Shown here one piece after another: positions 9,622 through 20,202 of a stretch of 64,000 nucleotides of DNA. The stretch is from Verrucomicrobiaceae bacterium (GTDB taxonomy: Bacteria > Verrucomicrobiota > Verrucomicrobiia > Verrucomicrobiales > Akkermansiaceae). Numbering within the stretch: the stretch's first letter is position 1; each line of letters opens with the position of its first letter. The notes under the pieces were generated by a model. The model worked only from the letters and a program-made list of their open reading frames with translations. It was not told the DNA's origin and did not search any database. The stretch lies in contig JAIXQS010000005.1 of NCBI GenBank assembly GCA_027485615.1, positions 1 through 64,000 on the forward strand. Reading direction: 5' to 3'. Made by a program: the position numbers and the translations under genes.

Positions 9622-10143
9622 TCACACGGGCTCACTCGGACTCTCGATGGAGTGCGCCTCGGAAGCGGGCTGCCTGGCAGCCGAATGGCCGAGGCCGGGA
9701 ACCACTTTGCGCATCAATTTCGTGAAACCGCTCTCGGCGGAATCCATCTCCGCCTCCGCCTGTCGCACGGCCTTTTCCCATGCTCCCGCAAATCCCGGTG
9801 CCTGTTCGCGCATCGCGCTGATCGCCATCTCCTGAATCCGGAACTGGCGCTGCTCCGCCTTGTCCGGCTTGTTCTGCAAAGCCGCCAGATTCACCCGGAG
9901 ATTCTCGTTGTGTGTCCTGAACTCGTCGATCTGCTTGGTCAGCGCTTCGTTGCCGGTCGCGGTGATCTTCATCTGCGTGTTGAGGTGCGATTGCATGTCG
10001 CGCATCTCACCCTCGATACGGCGGATCTCGCGCTTGAGCCGAAGCTTGGTGGCGATGGCGTTCTTCAGCGTGAACCCCGCCACAAGGAGCCCTAGGGCAA
10101 GCCCCCATGTAAACGGGCTGTTCAGAATATCCTGCAGTGTCAT
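9622..10143 (-). CDS. hypothetical membrane-anchored coiled-coil protein
   Basis: N-terminal TM segment then long charged helix; 6 nt after the OmpH-like gene. Confidence 0.7.
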   Translation of the reverse strand: MTLQDILNSPFTWGLALGLLVAGFTLKNAIATKLRLKREIRRIEGEMRDMQSHLNTQMKITATGNEALTKQIDEFRTHNENLRVNLAALQNKPDKAEQRQFRIQEMAISAMREQAPGFAGAWEKAVRQAEAEMDSAESGFTKLMRKVVPGLGHSAARQPASEAHSIESPSEPV

Positions 10144-10149
10144 GGGCGA

Positions 10150-10764
10150 TTATTCCGGTTTTTTGGGGGCTGGGGCGGGAACCGGTTCCGTTCCTACAGG
10201 AGGATTCTCCGCCGGCTTCTCGCCAAGCAGCCCGATCACAGCCTCTGTCATATCTTCTGCTCCTCCGGCGAAAAGAACGAATGGTAAACCGGTATTCGTA
10301 TCTCCCGAAGTATCCATCACACCGTCAAGGTTGCGCTCCTTTGCGATCTGCTGTGCGGCCGCGGAAATCCGGTTCAGGGAGTTGCGTGTCGCAGCAACCA
10401 ACTCCTTGTTGTTGCGCATTTCCTCCTCCGCGCGAAACCCCTCAAACTCCAGCCTTAAGGTTTCCGTTTCCTGCCTCTTGATCTCATAGCTCCTGACCAG
10501 CTTTTTACCCAGTTCCGATTCCAGATCATCCTTGTTAGCACGAAGTTGGCTTTCCAAGGCCTCCATTTCAGTCAGGATTGCGCGCAAGCGCTCCGCCCTC
10601 ACATCCTTGATGATGTTATCCCGCTGGGACTGTATGTCAGCCTGCATCGCTGCGGTCGAAGGCAGACCACGGTAAATATCAGTGACCCGGACAACGCCAA
10701 ACTTCGGAGCGGCAGACAGGAAGGATGCCAGGCTGACCGAAGCCATTACAACAGTGAGTTTCAT
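10150..10764 (-). CDS. OmpH/Skp-like protein (second paralog)
   Basis: Signal peptide, FGVVRVTDIYRGLPS, coiled coil, Pro-rich tail. Confidence 0.7.
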   Translation of the reverse strand: MKLTVVMASVSLASFLSAAPKFGVVRVTDIYRGLPSTAAMQADIQSQRDNIIKDVRAERLRAILTEMEALESQLRANKDDLESELGKKLVRSYEIKRQETETLRLEFEGFRAEEEMRNNKELVAATRNSLNRISAAAQQIAKERNLDGVMDTSGDTNTGLPFVLFAGGAEDMTEAVIGLLGEKPAENPPVGTEPVPAPAPKKPE

Positions 10765-10812
10765 GCTTGCCCGGCCATCATTGCGTATGGCGTGGGTTTT
10801 GTCGATGACCGA

Positions 10813-11772
10813 CTAGATTTCCTGCACCGGCAGCGCGGCACATTCCTCGCGGAGCTTGTCGGCGAGGGGGGTGGAGAGATAGCGTTCGCTGGAGGAGCAG
10901 CCGACGGTGACGATGCGCTTGCCCTTGAATTCGGGACGTTTCGCGACCTGCATCGCGGCCCAGACGTTGGCTCCGGTGGAAATCCCGGCGGGCAAACCTT
11001 CCTGCTGCGCGAGCGCCTGAGCGGTGGCGAAGGCGTCCTCGTTGGTGACGAGGATCGTCTCATCAATGATGCCCACGTTGAGGTTACCGGGGATGAAACC
11101 CGCGCCGATGCCTTGGATCATGTGCGGCCCCGGCTGTCCGCCGGAAATGACCGGGCTATTGGCAGGCTCAACGGCGAAGGTCTTGATCTCACGGCGGGAT
11201 TTGATGACTTCGGAAACCCCCGTGATCGTGCCACCCGTGCCGACACCGGCAACGAAGGCGTCGATCTGGCCGTCCGTGTCGCGCCAGATTTCCTCGGCCG
11301 TCGTATCGCGGTGCGCCTGCGGGTTGGCGGGATTGTCGAACTGTCCGGGGCCGAACGCGCCGGGTGTTTCCGCGAGAAGCTTTTTCGCCATCGCGATGGC
11401 ACCGCCCATGCCTCTTGCGCGCGGGGTGAGAACGATTTCCGCACCAAGCAGACGGAGCAAGACCCGGCGCTCGATCGACATACTCTCCGGCATGGTGAGG
11501 ATGCAGCGGTAGCCTTTCGCGCGCGCTACGAAAGCCAGCGCGATGCCGGTGTTGCCGGAGGTCGGCTCAATGATGAGCCCGCCGGGCTTGAGGAGTCCGT
11601 CGCGCTCGCCGGCCTCGATCATCGCCTTGCCGATCCGGTCTTTCACGCTGAAGAGCGGGTTGAAAAACTCGGCTTTCACGCAGATCTCAGCCTCGAGGCC
11701 TTTCGTGATGTGGTTCAGGCGGATGAGAGGGGTATTGCCGATCGTGGCTACCATGTTTTCTGCGATGTTCAT
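10813..11772 (-). CDS. cysK: cysteine synthase A
   Basis: [27 protein letters not shown] fold type [14 protein letters not shown]. Confidence 0.95.
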   Translation of the reverse strand: MNIAENMVATIGNTPLIRLNHITKGLEAEICVKAEFFNPLFSVKDRIGKAMIEAGERDGLLKPGGLIIEPTSGNTGIALAFVARAKGYRCILTMPESMSIERRVLLRLLGAEIVLTPRARGMGGAIAMAKKLLAETPGAFGPGQFDNPANPQAHRDTTAEEIWRDTDGQIDAFVAGVGTGGTITGVSEVIKSRREIKTFAVEPANSPVISGGQPGPHMIQGIGAGFIPGNLNVGIIDETILVTNEDAFATAQALAQQEGLPAGISTGANVWAAMQVAKRPEFKGKRIVTVGCSSSERYLSTPLADKLREECAALPVQEI

Positions 11773-11817
11773 GAGGGTGCTTTTGTTGGTGGCTTGCGAC
11801 GATTAAACGCCGGATTC

Positions 11818-12555
11818 CTAGATCTGGAAGTCGGAAGTTGCGGAATCGAGGTGGAGTCCGCACTCGAATTTCTCGCCGTTGAAGCGGGTACCGGCCGCGG
11901 TGCCATCCTCGGAGGGGCGTGTGCTGTGCCAGTCGCCCATCGTGAGATAACCTTTCTCGGAAAGCGGGTGGCGCGGAAGGTTGTGCTGGTGAAGGTAGAT
12001 GTCCACCTGGGCATCCGCCCAATCGAGGATCGGGTAGGCCTTGAGGGTCTTCTTCTGCTGCTCGACGAACGGGCGGTCGCTGCGGGTCTCCGACTGCGAG
12101 CGGCGCAAGCCGCTGAGCCATACATCGGCACCGAGCTCGCGCAACGCGCGGTTCATCGGCTCGACTTTCGTGAGGACGCCATATCGCTCGGCTCCCTCCT
12201 TGCCGTTTTCCCAAAGATTCCCCCAAAGTGCCTGCATCCGCGCGGCGGAAATAGTCGGCTGATAAACTCGGAGATCTAGTTTCGGCAACATGGCGCAGAG
12301 CTGCTCTGCATATTGATACGTTTCCGGAAAAAGGTGGCCAGTATCGATGAAAACGACCGGGATTTCCGGGGCGTTCTCGTGGATCAGATGCAGCATCACC
12401 GCAGACTGCAGGCCGAAACTGGTGGTGGCCACCAGATGATCACCGAGCCGCTTATGCAGCAGCTTGATCCGCTCCCCGGCGCGCATCGGCGCGATCTCGG
12501 CAGAGAGGCTCGCCGGATCGAAATCCGGCTCGGCATGGAACTTGAGGGCTTGCAT
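11818..12555 (-). CDS. cysH: phosphoadenylyl-sulfate (PAPS) reductase
   Basis: SFGLQSAVMLHL, FIDTGHLFPETY, C-terminal KFECGLH; no CC-pair Fe-S motif. Confidence 0.92.
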   Translation of the reverse strand: MQALKFHAEPDFDPASLSAEIAPMRAGERIKLLHKRLGDHLVATTSFGLQSAVMLHLIHENAPEIPVVFIDTGHLFPETYQYAEQLCAMLPKLDLRVYQPTISAARMQALWGNLWENGKEGAERYGVLTKVEPMNRALRELGADVWLSGLRRSQSETRSDRPFVEQQKKTLKAYPILDWADAQVDIYLHQHNLPRHPLSEKGYLTMGDWHSTRPSEDGTAAGTRFNGEKFECGLHLDSATSDFQI

Positions 12556-12565
12556 GATGGCGGTC

Positions 12566-14281
12566 TTAGGCGTGCGCCTCCGCGAGGACGTTCTTGTGGA
12601 AATCCTTGCCCTGCTCGGTGGCGGCGACGTATCCGGCGCGAATGCAGAAATCGCCGAAGCGCTCGCCCTCGTTCCGCTCCTTCGCGTAGCGGCGGATGAT
12701 GGGCGCAAGCAGATCCTTGATCTCCGTTCCCGGGAAATTCTCGCGATACATTTTGGACAACCTCTGCCCGGCGAAGCCGCCGCCAAGGTAGACATTATAG
12801 CAACCCGGCGAGCGGCCGACGAAACCGATCTCGGAAATGTATGGCCGCGCGCAGCCGTTCGGGCAACCCGTCATGCGGATCGTGATCGCATCGTGGCGAA
12901 GGCCGGATTCCTCGATCACTTCATCCAGCTCGGTGAGCAGGTCGGGCAGATACCTTTCCGCCTCGGCGAGAGAGAGGGCGCAGGTCGGCAGCGCTACGCA
13001 GGCGAGCGAGTTGAGACGCAGGCCGCTTTTCAAATGGCTGTCCTTGATGCCGTATTCTTCAAGAAGCTTCTCGATTTCCGGGCGTTTCTCGGGGGAAACG
13101 TTCGCGATCATCAGGTTCTGGTTCGCGGTGAGGCGGAAGTCGCCATCGTGGATTTTCGCGATCTCGCGGAGACCCGTGCGCATCGGGTAGCTCGGCGTGT
13201 CGAGCACGCGTCCGCCCTGGATGAAAAGGGTGAGGTTGAATTTTCCGTTCACGCCCTCGACCCAGCCGTAGCGGTCGCCGTTATCCTCGAAAACGTAGTC
13301 GCGCACCGGCTCGAGATCGTAACCGAGGTATTCGTTGAGCTTCGCCAAAATCCATTCCGGGCCGTGGTCATCGACCGTGTATTTCATCCGCGCGTGCTTG
13401 CGCTCGGTGCGGCAACCGAAATCGCGCTGCACCATCACGACTTTCTCCGCCACATCCGTGACCTGATCGACCGTGCAAAAACCGATCACATCCGCGAGGC
13501 GCGGATAGGTTTTCTCGTCGCCGTGGGTCATGCCCATGCCGCCGCCGACCGCGACGTTGAAACCAACCAGCTTCCCGCCCTCAACAATTGCGATGAACGA
13601 CAGGCAGTTCGCGAAAATGTCCACGTCGTTCGATGGCGGCACCGCGACGGTGATCTTGAATTTCCGCGGCAGGTAGGTCTTGCCGTAGATCGGCTCGAAA
13701 TCCTCCTCGGTCGATTCCACTTTCTCGCCGTCCAGCCAGATCTCGTGGTAGGCGCGGGTTGCAGGCGTGAGGTGGTCGGAGATCTGTTGGGAAACTTTCA
13801 GAACCTCGGCGTGGACTTCCGAGAGGTACGGGTTCGGGTTGCACATCACGTTGCGGTTCACATCGCCGCAAGCCGCGATCGTATCCATCGCCGCTTGGTT
13901 GATCTCCGCGATCGTGCGCTTGAGGTTCGTCTTGATGATGCCGTGGAACTGGAACGCCTGACGCGTGGTCAGCTTGATCGTGCCGTTCGCGAACTGCGTG
14001 GCGAGACGATCCGTTTCCAGCCACTGCTCCGGCGTGGCGACACCGCCGGGCACGCGGATGCGGATCATGAATGAGTATGCTTTGTCGAGCTTGTGTTTGC
14101 GGCGGTTCGGGCGCAGGTCGCGGTCGTCCTGCTGGTAGGTGCCGTGGAATTTCAGCAACTGCTGGTCATCCTCGCTCATGGCTCCCGTCGAGAGGTCGGC
14201 CAAGCCTTCCTTGATGGTGCCGCGCAGGTAGTTGCTGCGGGTCTTGATGTATTCGTTGGCCGCTAATTTTTGTTCGGACAT
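12566..14281 (-). CDS. cysI: sulfite reductase (NADPH) hemoprotein beta-component
   Basis: [31 protein letters not shown] siroheme/4Fe-4S motif. Confidence 0.95.
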   Translation of the reverse strand: MSEQKLAANEYIKTRSNYLRGTIKEGLADLSTGAMSEDDQQLLKFHGTYQQDDRDLRPNRRKHKLDKAYSFMIRIRVPGGVATPEQWLETDRLATQFANGTIKLTTRQAFQFHGIIKTNLKRTIAEINQAAMDTIAACGDVNRNVMCNPNPYLSEVHAEVLKVSQQISDHLTPATRAYHEIWLDGEKVESTEEDFEPIYGKTYLPRKFKITVAVPPSNDVDIFANCLSFIAIVEGGKLVGFNVAVGGGMGMTHGDEKTYPRLADVIGFCTVDQVTDVAEKVVMVQRDFGCRTERKHARMKYTVDDHGPEWILAKLNEYLGYDLEPVRDYVFEDNGDRYGWVEGVNGKFNLTLFIQGGRVLDTPSYPMRTGLREIAKIHDGDFRLTANQNLMIANVSPEKRPEIEKLLEEYGIKDSHLKSGLRLNSLACVALPTCALSLAEAERYLPDLLTELDEVIEESGLRHDAITIRMTGCPNGCARPYISEIGFVGRSPGCYNVYLGGGFAGQRLSKMYRENFPGTEIKDLLAPIIRRYAKERNEGERFGDFCIRAGYVAATEQGKDFHKNVLAEAHA

Positions 14282-14314
14282 TGGAAAAGAGATTTGGAAT
14301 TAGGGAATTGAAAT

Positions 14315-16072
14315 TTAGTAAACGTCGCGCTGGTAGCGTTTCGATTTCTTGAGGTTTTCGACGTAGGCCTCGGCCTCCTCGCGGCTCTTCGCCCCGAAGT
14401 TCTCCACGATGGAAATGAGCGCCTCGTGGACGTCGGCGGCCATGCGGTTCGCGTCGCCGCAGACGTAGAAGTGCGCGCCTTCCTCAAGCCAGGAGTAAAG
14501 TTCCGCGCCTTTCTCGACCATCTTGTCCTGGACGTAGACCTTCTCCGGCTGGTCGCGTGAGAACGCCAGGTCGAGCTTGGTGAGCTGGCCGTTTTTCAGG
14601 AAATCCTGCCACTCGAGCTGGTAGAGGAAATCGTAGGTGTAGCGCTGATCGCCGAAGAAGAGCCAGTTTTTCCCGGCGGATCCGAGCGCCGCGCGGTGCT
14701 CGACGAAAGCGCGGAACGGCGCGACCCCCGTGCCTGGCCCGACCATGATGATGGGCGTGCTACCATCGGCAGGTAGGCGGAAATTCTTGTTCGGCTGTAC
14801 GAAGATCGAAACGTTCGCGCCCGGCTTCGCGACATCGGTGAGGAAGGTCGAGCAAACGCCCTTCCGTGATCTACCATGAGTCTCGTATCTCACCGCCGCC
14901 ACCGTCAGGTGCACCTCGTCCGGATGCGCGAGCAGGCTGGATGCGATCGAATACAGCCTCACCGGCAGTTTCCGGAAAATCCCGGCCAGCGCTTCGGCGG
15001 AAAGACCGCTTGGGGCGAAGTCGATCAGCGCGTCGATGATCTCGCGGCCTTCGATATAGGCGCGGAGCTTGTCATTCGCGTCTTCGGCGAGAAGTTCGCC
15101 GAGCGTCGCCGACCCTGTGGCCTCGGCGAGCTTCTTCAGGACCGCTTTTGAAAGCGCCGTGATGTCGAAATCCTCGCGGAGCGCGTCGGCCAATAGTTTC
15201 TTTCCGGCACCCTTCACCTCGATCTCCTCGGTGCCTTTCAGCTTCGCGGCGTTGAGCACGTCCTTGACCATCTGCGGGCAATTCGTCGGCTGTACGGCGA
15301 GCGCATCGCCCGGCTCATAGGCCATGCCGCTGCCCGCGAGCGAGAGCTCCACATGGATCGTCTCCTTCGCGGAGCCCTCGCCGTTGAGAAGGACGTTCTC
15401 ATAGACCTCGGAGGCAAACGGGTTCTTCTTCCCGAACTCTTCCGAAACGGCGACCGCCGCGACAGGAGCCGCAATCACGTTCGAAGTCGGCGAAAGCGAG
15501 GTCATCGCAGAGGCGAACCAGCTGACGTAAGCGTCCTCGTAATCCACATCACAATCGGCGCGAGGAGCCACACGGGTCGCGCCCAGCTTTTCCAAACGGG
15601 CATCGAACTGCTTCCCGATTTCGCAGAATTTCTCGTAGGAGGTGTCGCCGAGGGCGCAGACGGAGAATTTCACGCCATCGAGCTTCACGTCCTGCTCCAT
15701 GAAAGCCTTGTGGAAAGCCACCGCCGTTTCGGGTGCCTCGCCGTCACCCCATGTCGAAACGATCACAAGCAGGTTCTCGGTTTTCGCGAGATCGGCGGGC
15801 GCGATGTCGGACATGTTTTTCATTACCGCCTTGAAGCCGCGCTTCTTCGCTTCCTTCACCGCGCGATCCGCCAGTTGCTCGGAGTTTCCGCTCTCGGTGC
15901 CATAAAGAACGGTCAGTTTCCCGGCGGAAACGGGCACAGCGGCGACCGGCGCGGAGGCACCGGCGGCAAGAAATCCACTCAACCAGCCGCGCTGCAACGC
16001 GTCGAATCCGGCAAGCAACGAATCCAACGCCTTGCGCTGGTCGGGTGAGAACGGTGAACTTTCGGGAAGCAT
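14315..16072 (-). CDS. cysJ: sulfite reductase (NADPH) flavoprotein alpha-component
   Basis: Flavodoxin YGTESGNSEQLADRAV plus FNR-like GPGTGVAPFRAFVEHR; C-terminal KKSKRYQRDVY. Confidence 0.93.
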   Translation of the reverse strand: MLPESSPFSPDQRKALDSLLAGFDALQRGWLSGFLAAGASAPVAAVPVSAGKLTVLYGTESGNSEQLADRAVKEAKKRGFKAVMKNMSDIAPADLAKTENLLVIVSTWGDGEAPETAVAFHKAFMEQDVKLDGVKFSVCALGDTSYEKFCEIGKQFDARLEKLGATRVAPRADCDVDYEDAYVSWFASAMTSLSPTSNVIAAPVAAVAVSEEFGKKNPFASEVYENVLLNGEGSAKETIHVELSLAGSGMAYEPGDALAVQPTNCPQMVKDVLNAAKLKGTEEIEVKGAGKKLLADALREDFDITALSKAVLKKLAEATGSATLGELLAEDANDKLRAYIEGREIIDALIDFAPSGLSAEALAGIFRKLPVRLYSIASSLLAHPDEVHLTVAAVRYETHGRSRKGVCSTFLTDVAKPGANVSIFVQPNKNFRLPADGSTPIIMVGPGTGVAPFRAFVEHRAALGSAGKNWLFFGDQRYTYDFLYQLEWQDFLKNGQLTKLDLAFSRDQPEKVYVQDKMVEKGAELYSWLEEGAHFYVCGDANRMAADVHEALISIVENFGAKSREEAEAYVENLKKSKRYQRDVY

Positions 16073-16197
16073 AATCCTTAGTATATTACCTTGTTTTGTC
16101 AGGTTTGCGCCAAACGCTGCACCAACCACTCATCGGAAGCAAACGCTTTTTCGAGAAAATCCATCTCTGCTGAGCGGCGACCTGATGCCGGACGCCC

Positions 16198-17595
16198 TCA
16201 AACAGTAGCCGCAAGGAAACGCCTCTGAGCGGCGGCTTCCGGATTTTGCTCCTCCGGTGAAATGGCGGGCTTGGTATCGGCTAGGAGTTCGTCGCGGAAT
16301 TTCGCGATGATCGCCTCCACCGGCCATGAGGAAGCCTCGCCGAACGCACAGATGGTGCGGCCGTCGATCTGATAAGCCACGCTTTCCAAGGTCTCGATGT
16401 CTTTGGGTGTCGCGTTCCCGGCGACGAGGCGGTCGGAAATCTTTTTCATCCAGGTGGAGCCCTCGCGGCACGGCGTGCATTGGCCGCAGGATTCGTGGGC
16501 GTAGAAGGCGTTGAGATTATTGAGCACCCAGGACATTTTCCGGGTGTCGTCGAGGACAATGACGCCGCCGGAGCCGGCCATGGAGCCGCAGGCGGCGAGG
16601 GAGTCGAAGTCCATGGGAATATCCCAAAAAGAGAGTTCGCGCTCGGTGCCATCGGGGTTCTTGAGTTTGAAAACCTCGTCTGCCTTGAGGATTTTCGAGG
16701 ACGATCCACCGGGGATCACGGCCTTGATTTCCCGGCCGTCCTTCGGGCCGCCGCACATATCGTATAGCAGTTCGCGCATCGTGACCTTGCCGACCTCGAC
16801 CTCGAAGTAGCCGGGTTTTTTCACATCGCCGGAAACGCAGAGGATGCGGGTGCCGGTGTTGCGGGCCACGCCGAGCTTGGCGTAATCCTCGCCGCCCATG
16901 CGGATGATGTGTTTCACGTGGCAGAGCGACTCGACGTTGTTCACGATCGTCGGGCACATGTAGAGGCCGAGCGCGGCGGGGAAGTAGGGCGGCTTGATGC
17001 GCGGATACGGGCGTTTTCCTTCCAGCGATTCGATGAGGCCCGTCTCCTCACCGCAAATATAGGCTCCTGCACCGCGGTGGACGTAGATTTCCAGATCGAA
17101 GCCGGAACCCATTACGTTTTTCCCGACGAAATTTTTCGCGCGCGCCTCTTCGATCGCCTTCTCGACGATGAGCGCCGCCTCGGGAAACTCCTCACGAAGG
17201 TAGATATAGGCGGTGTGTGCGCCGACGGCGAAACAGGAGATCACCATACCCTCGATAAGCTGGTGGGGATCCTGGTGGAGGATGTAACGATCCTTAAAGG
17301 TGCCGGGCTCGGATTCGTCGCCGTTGCAGATCAAGTAAACCGGCTTGGTGTTGTTCGGCGGGATGAACGTCCATTTCATGCCGGTCGGGAAACCCGCGCC
17401 TCCCCTGCCCCGCAGCCCGGACTTTTTCACCTCCTCGGTGATGTCCTTGGGTGCCATGGCGATGGCCTTTTTCAGATCCTCGTATCCGCCATCCTTTACG
17501 TAGGTCTCGATGGATGGATCCCAACCCACGCGGTCAACGTTCTTGAAAATGAGCCGGTATTCGCGTTCATGGGGCTGTTTCGTGTAGGAGATCAT
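16198..17595 (-). CDS. nuoF: NADH-quinone oxidoreductase subunit F
   Basis: GRGGAGFPTGMKW, ICNGDESEPGTFKDR, ESCGQCTPCREG Fe-S motif. Confidence 0.95.
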   Translation of the reverse strand: MISYTKQPHEREYRLIFKNVDRVGWDPSIETYVKDGGYEDLKKAIAMAPKDITEEVKKSGLRGRGGAGFPTGMKWTFIPPNNTKPVYLICNGDESEPGTFKDRYILHQDPHQLIEGMVISCFAVGAHTAYIYLREEFPEAALIVEKAIEEARAKNFVGKNVMGSGFDLEIYVHRGAGAYICGEETGLIESLEGKRPYPRIKPPYFPAALGLYMCPTIVNNVESLCHVKHIIRMGGEDYAKLGVARNTGTRILCVSGDVKKPGYFEVEVGKVTMRELLYDMCGGPKDGREIKAVIPGGSSSKILKADEVFKLKNPDGTERELSFWDIPMDFDSLAACGSMAGSGGVIVLDDTRKMSWVLNNLNAFYAHESCGQCTPCREGSTWMKKISDRLVAGNATPKDIETLESVAYQIDGRTICAFGEASSWPVEAIIAKFRDELLADTKPAISPEEQNPEAAAQRRFLAATV

Positions 17596-17766
17596 AAGAG
17601 GCGGGCGGAATATGAGCGCGGTTCGGATGATTGGGAAAGCCGGAATCGGGAATTTGTGAAATTTTTCACAAGCGATCCGTTTTCATCGGCTGACGCAACT
17701 CGCCCTTGGGAATTGCGCCTTGATTCCAGCCGCCCGGTCGGACGATTTTTTTAGCCCACTTTTGTC

Positions 17767-17794
17767 TTGCCAAGTTCTCTTGGTTCCGTAGGTT
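17767..17794 (+). promoter_or_regulatory. putative promoter TTGCCA-16-TAGGTT, 9 nt before rpmI ATG
   Basis: Read directly. Confidence 0.5.
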
Positions 17795-17803
17795 TCGCGC
17801 CCC

Positions 17804-18013
17804 ATGCCAAGAGTTGGAGGAAAAGCAAAAACACGGAAAGCCGTCGCCAAGCGCTTCAAAGTCACTGGCACCGGGAAGATCCTGCGCAGACATCAGGGAA
17901 AACGCCACTTGCTTCAGTGCAAGAGCCGCAAGCGCAAACGCGCTCTCGGCAAGGCCGGACTCGTGTCGAAAGCTGACATCAGTAGAGTCAAGGAGAACCT
18001 TCCCTTCCATTGA
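17804..18013 (+). CDS. rpmI: 50S ribosomal protein L35
   Basis: GKAKTRKAVAKRFKVTGTGKILRRHQGKRHLL; adjacent rplT. Confidence 0.97.
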   Translation: MPRVGGKAKTRKAVAKRFKVTGTGKILRRHQGKRHLLQCKSRKRKRALGKAGLVSKADISRVKENLPFH

Positions 18014-18157
18014 AACAGAAGACGAAAACGACAGCCACGACCCCGTCCGCGTAACGGACGGCATCCACACGGCCTGATCCGGGAAATCCGGAGACACGAA
18101 CAGGTGAGACCGCGGGATGAATGACAACAAACGACCTGCTCATAACCACAGAACACA

Positions 18158-18535
18158 ATGCCAAGAACGACAAATTCTCCCGCCAGCCGTGCGCGCCGCA
18201 AGCGCACGATCCTGCGGGCCAAGGGCTTCCGCGGTTTCCGCTCGAAGCTCTTCCGTTACGCCAAGGACGCCGTCCGCAAAGCGCAACAATACGAATACCG
18301 CGACCGTAAGCGCCGCAAAGGCCAATTCCGCCGTCTCTGGACACAGCGTATCAACGCCGCCGTCCGCGCCGAGGGAATCACCTACTCCCGCTTCATCGAA
18401 GGCCTGAAGGCCGCCGGCATCGAGGCCGACCGCAAGATCCTCTCGGATCTCGCGATCACCGACGCCGCCGCCTTCTCCGCCATCGTTGCGCAGTCGAAGC
18501 AAGCCCTCGAAAAGAAGGCTGCCGCCGCCGCGTAA
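18158..18535 (+). CDS. rplT: 50S ribosomal protein L20
   Basis: [48 protein letters not shown]. Confidence 0.98.
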   Translation: MPRTTNSPASRARRKRTILRAKGFRGFRSKLFRYAKDAVRKAQQYEYRDRKRRKGQFRRLWTQRINAAVRAEGITYSRFIEGLKAAGIEADRKILSDLAITDAAAFSAIVAQSKQALEKKAAAAA

Positions 18536-18564
18536 CCAGGTTCGTAGCCGAAAAACATCAACCA

Positions 18565-18598
18565 GCCGCCCGGTGGAAACGCCGGGCGGCTTTTTTTT
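18565..18598 (+). terminator. rho-independent terminator of rpmI-rplT
   Basis: GCCGCCCGG..CCGGGCGGC stem followed by TTTTTTTT. Confidence 0.9.
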
Positions 18599-18748
18599 GT
18601 GCGGGGAGCACACGCGCCCCCGCGTGTCGCGGAGTGCGCCCTCGCTCTCCGCTGGCTGGAAAGATCCTATGTCCGAGAAGCGGGAACAACACCCGCCCCA
18701 CACAAGTTTCGCCTCGCAAAGGCCAACAATTTCTAACAATCTCACCAC

Positions 18749-19291
18749 GTGAAAACCATCCTCATCGCCCTTTTCCTGTGCACCCGGATCTTCGCCAGCA
18801 CGATCTCGGTCATATCCATCCACGAACCGATCAGCCTGCACGGTACCGATGTGGACGGCATGATCGCAGACACCGGCGAAGCACTTCAGGCTACCGTCAT
18901 GGCGCGACCCATGGCTCTCACCGGCGCGTTTCCGGAAATCCTCGTCGAGTCCATCCGCACGCCCCACAAGCTCCCCACCAACAACCCGAACTACAAGGTC
19001 GAGGAAGCGAACCTGCTCGTCCTTTGCAACGTGGACATCGGAGCGGAACTGACCGACGCGGGGGTGCTCGTGAAACTCGATGTAAGCAAGCTCAGCATCC
19101 CGTTGGAAGTGGATCTCACCAGCCGCCAGCTCCTGAAGCTCTCACTCGTCGCCCTCCGCCGCACCCTGGAGGAATACCACCGCCCCCAAACCGAGCCGCT
19201 CAACGTGATCGTCACCATCACCGGCACCAGCGAGAACAACGCCAGCCTGCTGGATCTCCAGGTGAATTTCACCTTGGAAGAGCAGCCGTAG
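18749..19291 (+). CDS. hypothetical secreted protein
   Basis: 180 aa ORF with signal-peptide-like N-terminus; no recognised domain. Confidence 0.6.
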   Translation: MKTILIALFLCTRIFASTISVISIHEPISLHGTDVDGMIADTGEALQATVMARPMALTGAFPEILVESIRTPHKLPTNNPNYKVEEANLLVLCNVDIGAELTDAGVLVKLDVSKLSIPLEVDLTSRQLLKLSLVALRRTLEEYHRPQTEPLNVIVTITGTSENNASLLDLQVNFTLEEQP

Positions 19292-19369
19292 CTGTCGTCC
19301 CCAAAAAAAATCCGCATCCCGCATCTTCGGAGTTGGAGGTTGCGTCCGGCTTGTTCAATCTGTCGCCCG

Positions 19370-20107
19370 ATGCCAACCACTTCAAAAGACCCGCGCCCCT
19401 TCAAACGGGCCGTCCTGAAACTAAGCGGAGAAGCCCTACGCGAGCCCGGCTCGACGGACAACATCTCACCGGAAATCGTCCAGCGCATCGCTGCGGAGAT
19501 CAAGGAGGCGGTCGATGGCGGCCTCCAGCTGGGGATCGTGGTCGGCGGTGGTAATTTCTGGCGCGGAGCCAAAGCCTCCGCGAGGGGAATGGATCGCGCG
19601 ACGGCTGATTACGTCGGAATGCTCGCCACCGTCATGAACGCATTGGCTCTTGAGGGCGCGCTTTCCCATATCGGCGTGAACTGCACGGTGATGTCCGCCA
19701 TCGAGATGAAAAACGTGGCCGAGCCTTTCATCCGCCGCAAGGCGGAGCACCAGCTCGACAAGGGCACCGTGATCATCTTCGCCGCCGGCACCGGCAGCCC
19801 CTTTTTCTCCACCGACACCACCGCCGCCCTGCGCGCCAGCGAAATGGGAGCCGACGTTATCCTGAAGGCCACCCAGGTGGACGGCGTTTACGATTCGGAT
19901 CCGAGGAAAAACCCGGACGCGAAGCGCTTCGAGACCGTCACCTTCCAGCATTGCCTGGAAAACCGCCTCAACGTGATGGATGCCACCGCCTTCAGCCTCT
20001 GCATGGACAACGACATCCCCATCATCATCTTCGACCTAGGCCCCAACGGCAACCTCTCCCACGCCCTCCGCTCCCAGCCCATCGGCACCCTCGTCCACGG
20101 GGAGTGA
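19370..20107 (+). CDS. pyrH: UMP kinase
   Basis: [40 protein letters not shown]. Confidence 0.97.
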   Translation: MPTTSKDPRPFKRAVLKLSGEALREPGSTDNISPEIVQRIAAEIKEAVDGGLQLGIVVGGGNFWRGAKASARGMDRATADYVGMLATVMNALALEGALSHIGVNCTVMSAIEMKNVAEPFIRRKAEHQLDKGTVIIFAAGTGSPFFSTDTTAALRASEMGADVILKATQVDGVYDSDPRKNPDAKRFETVTFQHCLENRLNVMDATAFSLCMDNDIPIIIFDLGPNGNLSHALRSQPIGTLVHGE

Positions 20108-20202
20108 AATTTTAAGCACTAAACTCTAAATCCTAATTTAGAAAAAAGCATACCTTTGCGTCCCTCCGCGTCTCTGCGGTGAAAATCATAACCTACAGCA
20201 CC

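Noticed and set aside
10546-14074. Very long plus-strand ORFs (577 aa at 10546-12279, 536 aa at 12464-14074)
   Set aside because: They are antisense shadows of cysK/cysH/cysI in high-GC DNA. Translations are low-complexity Arg/Ala/Gly/Val/Asp rich with no motifs.
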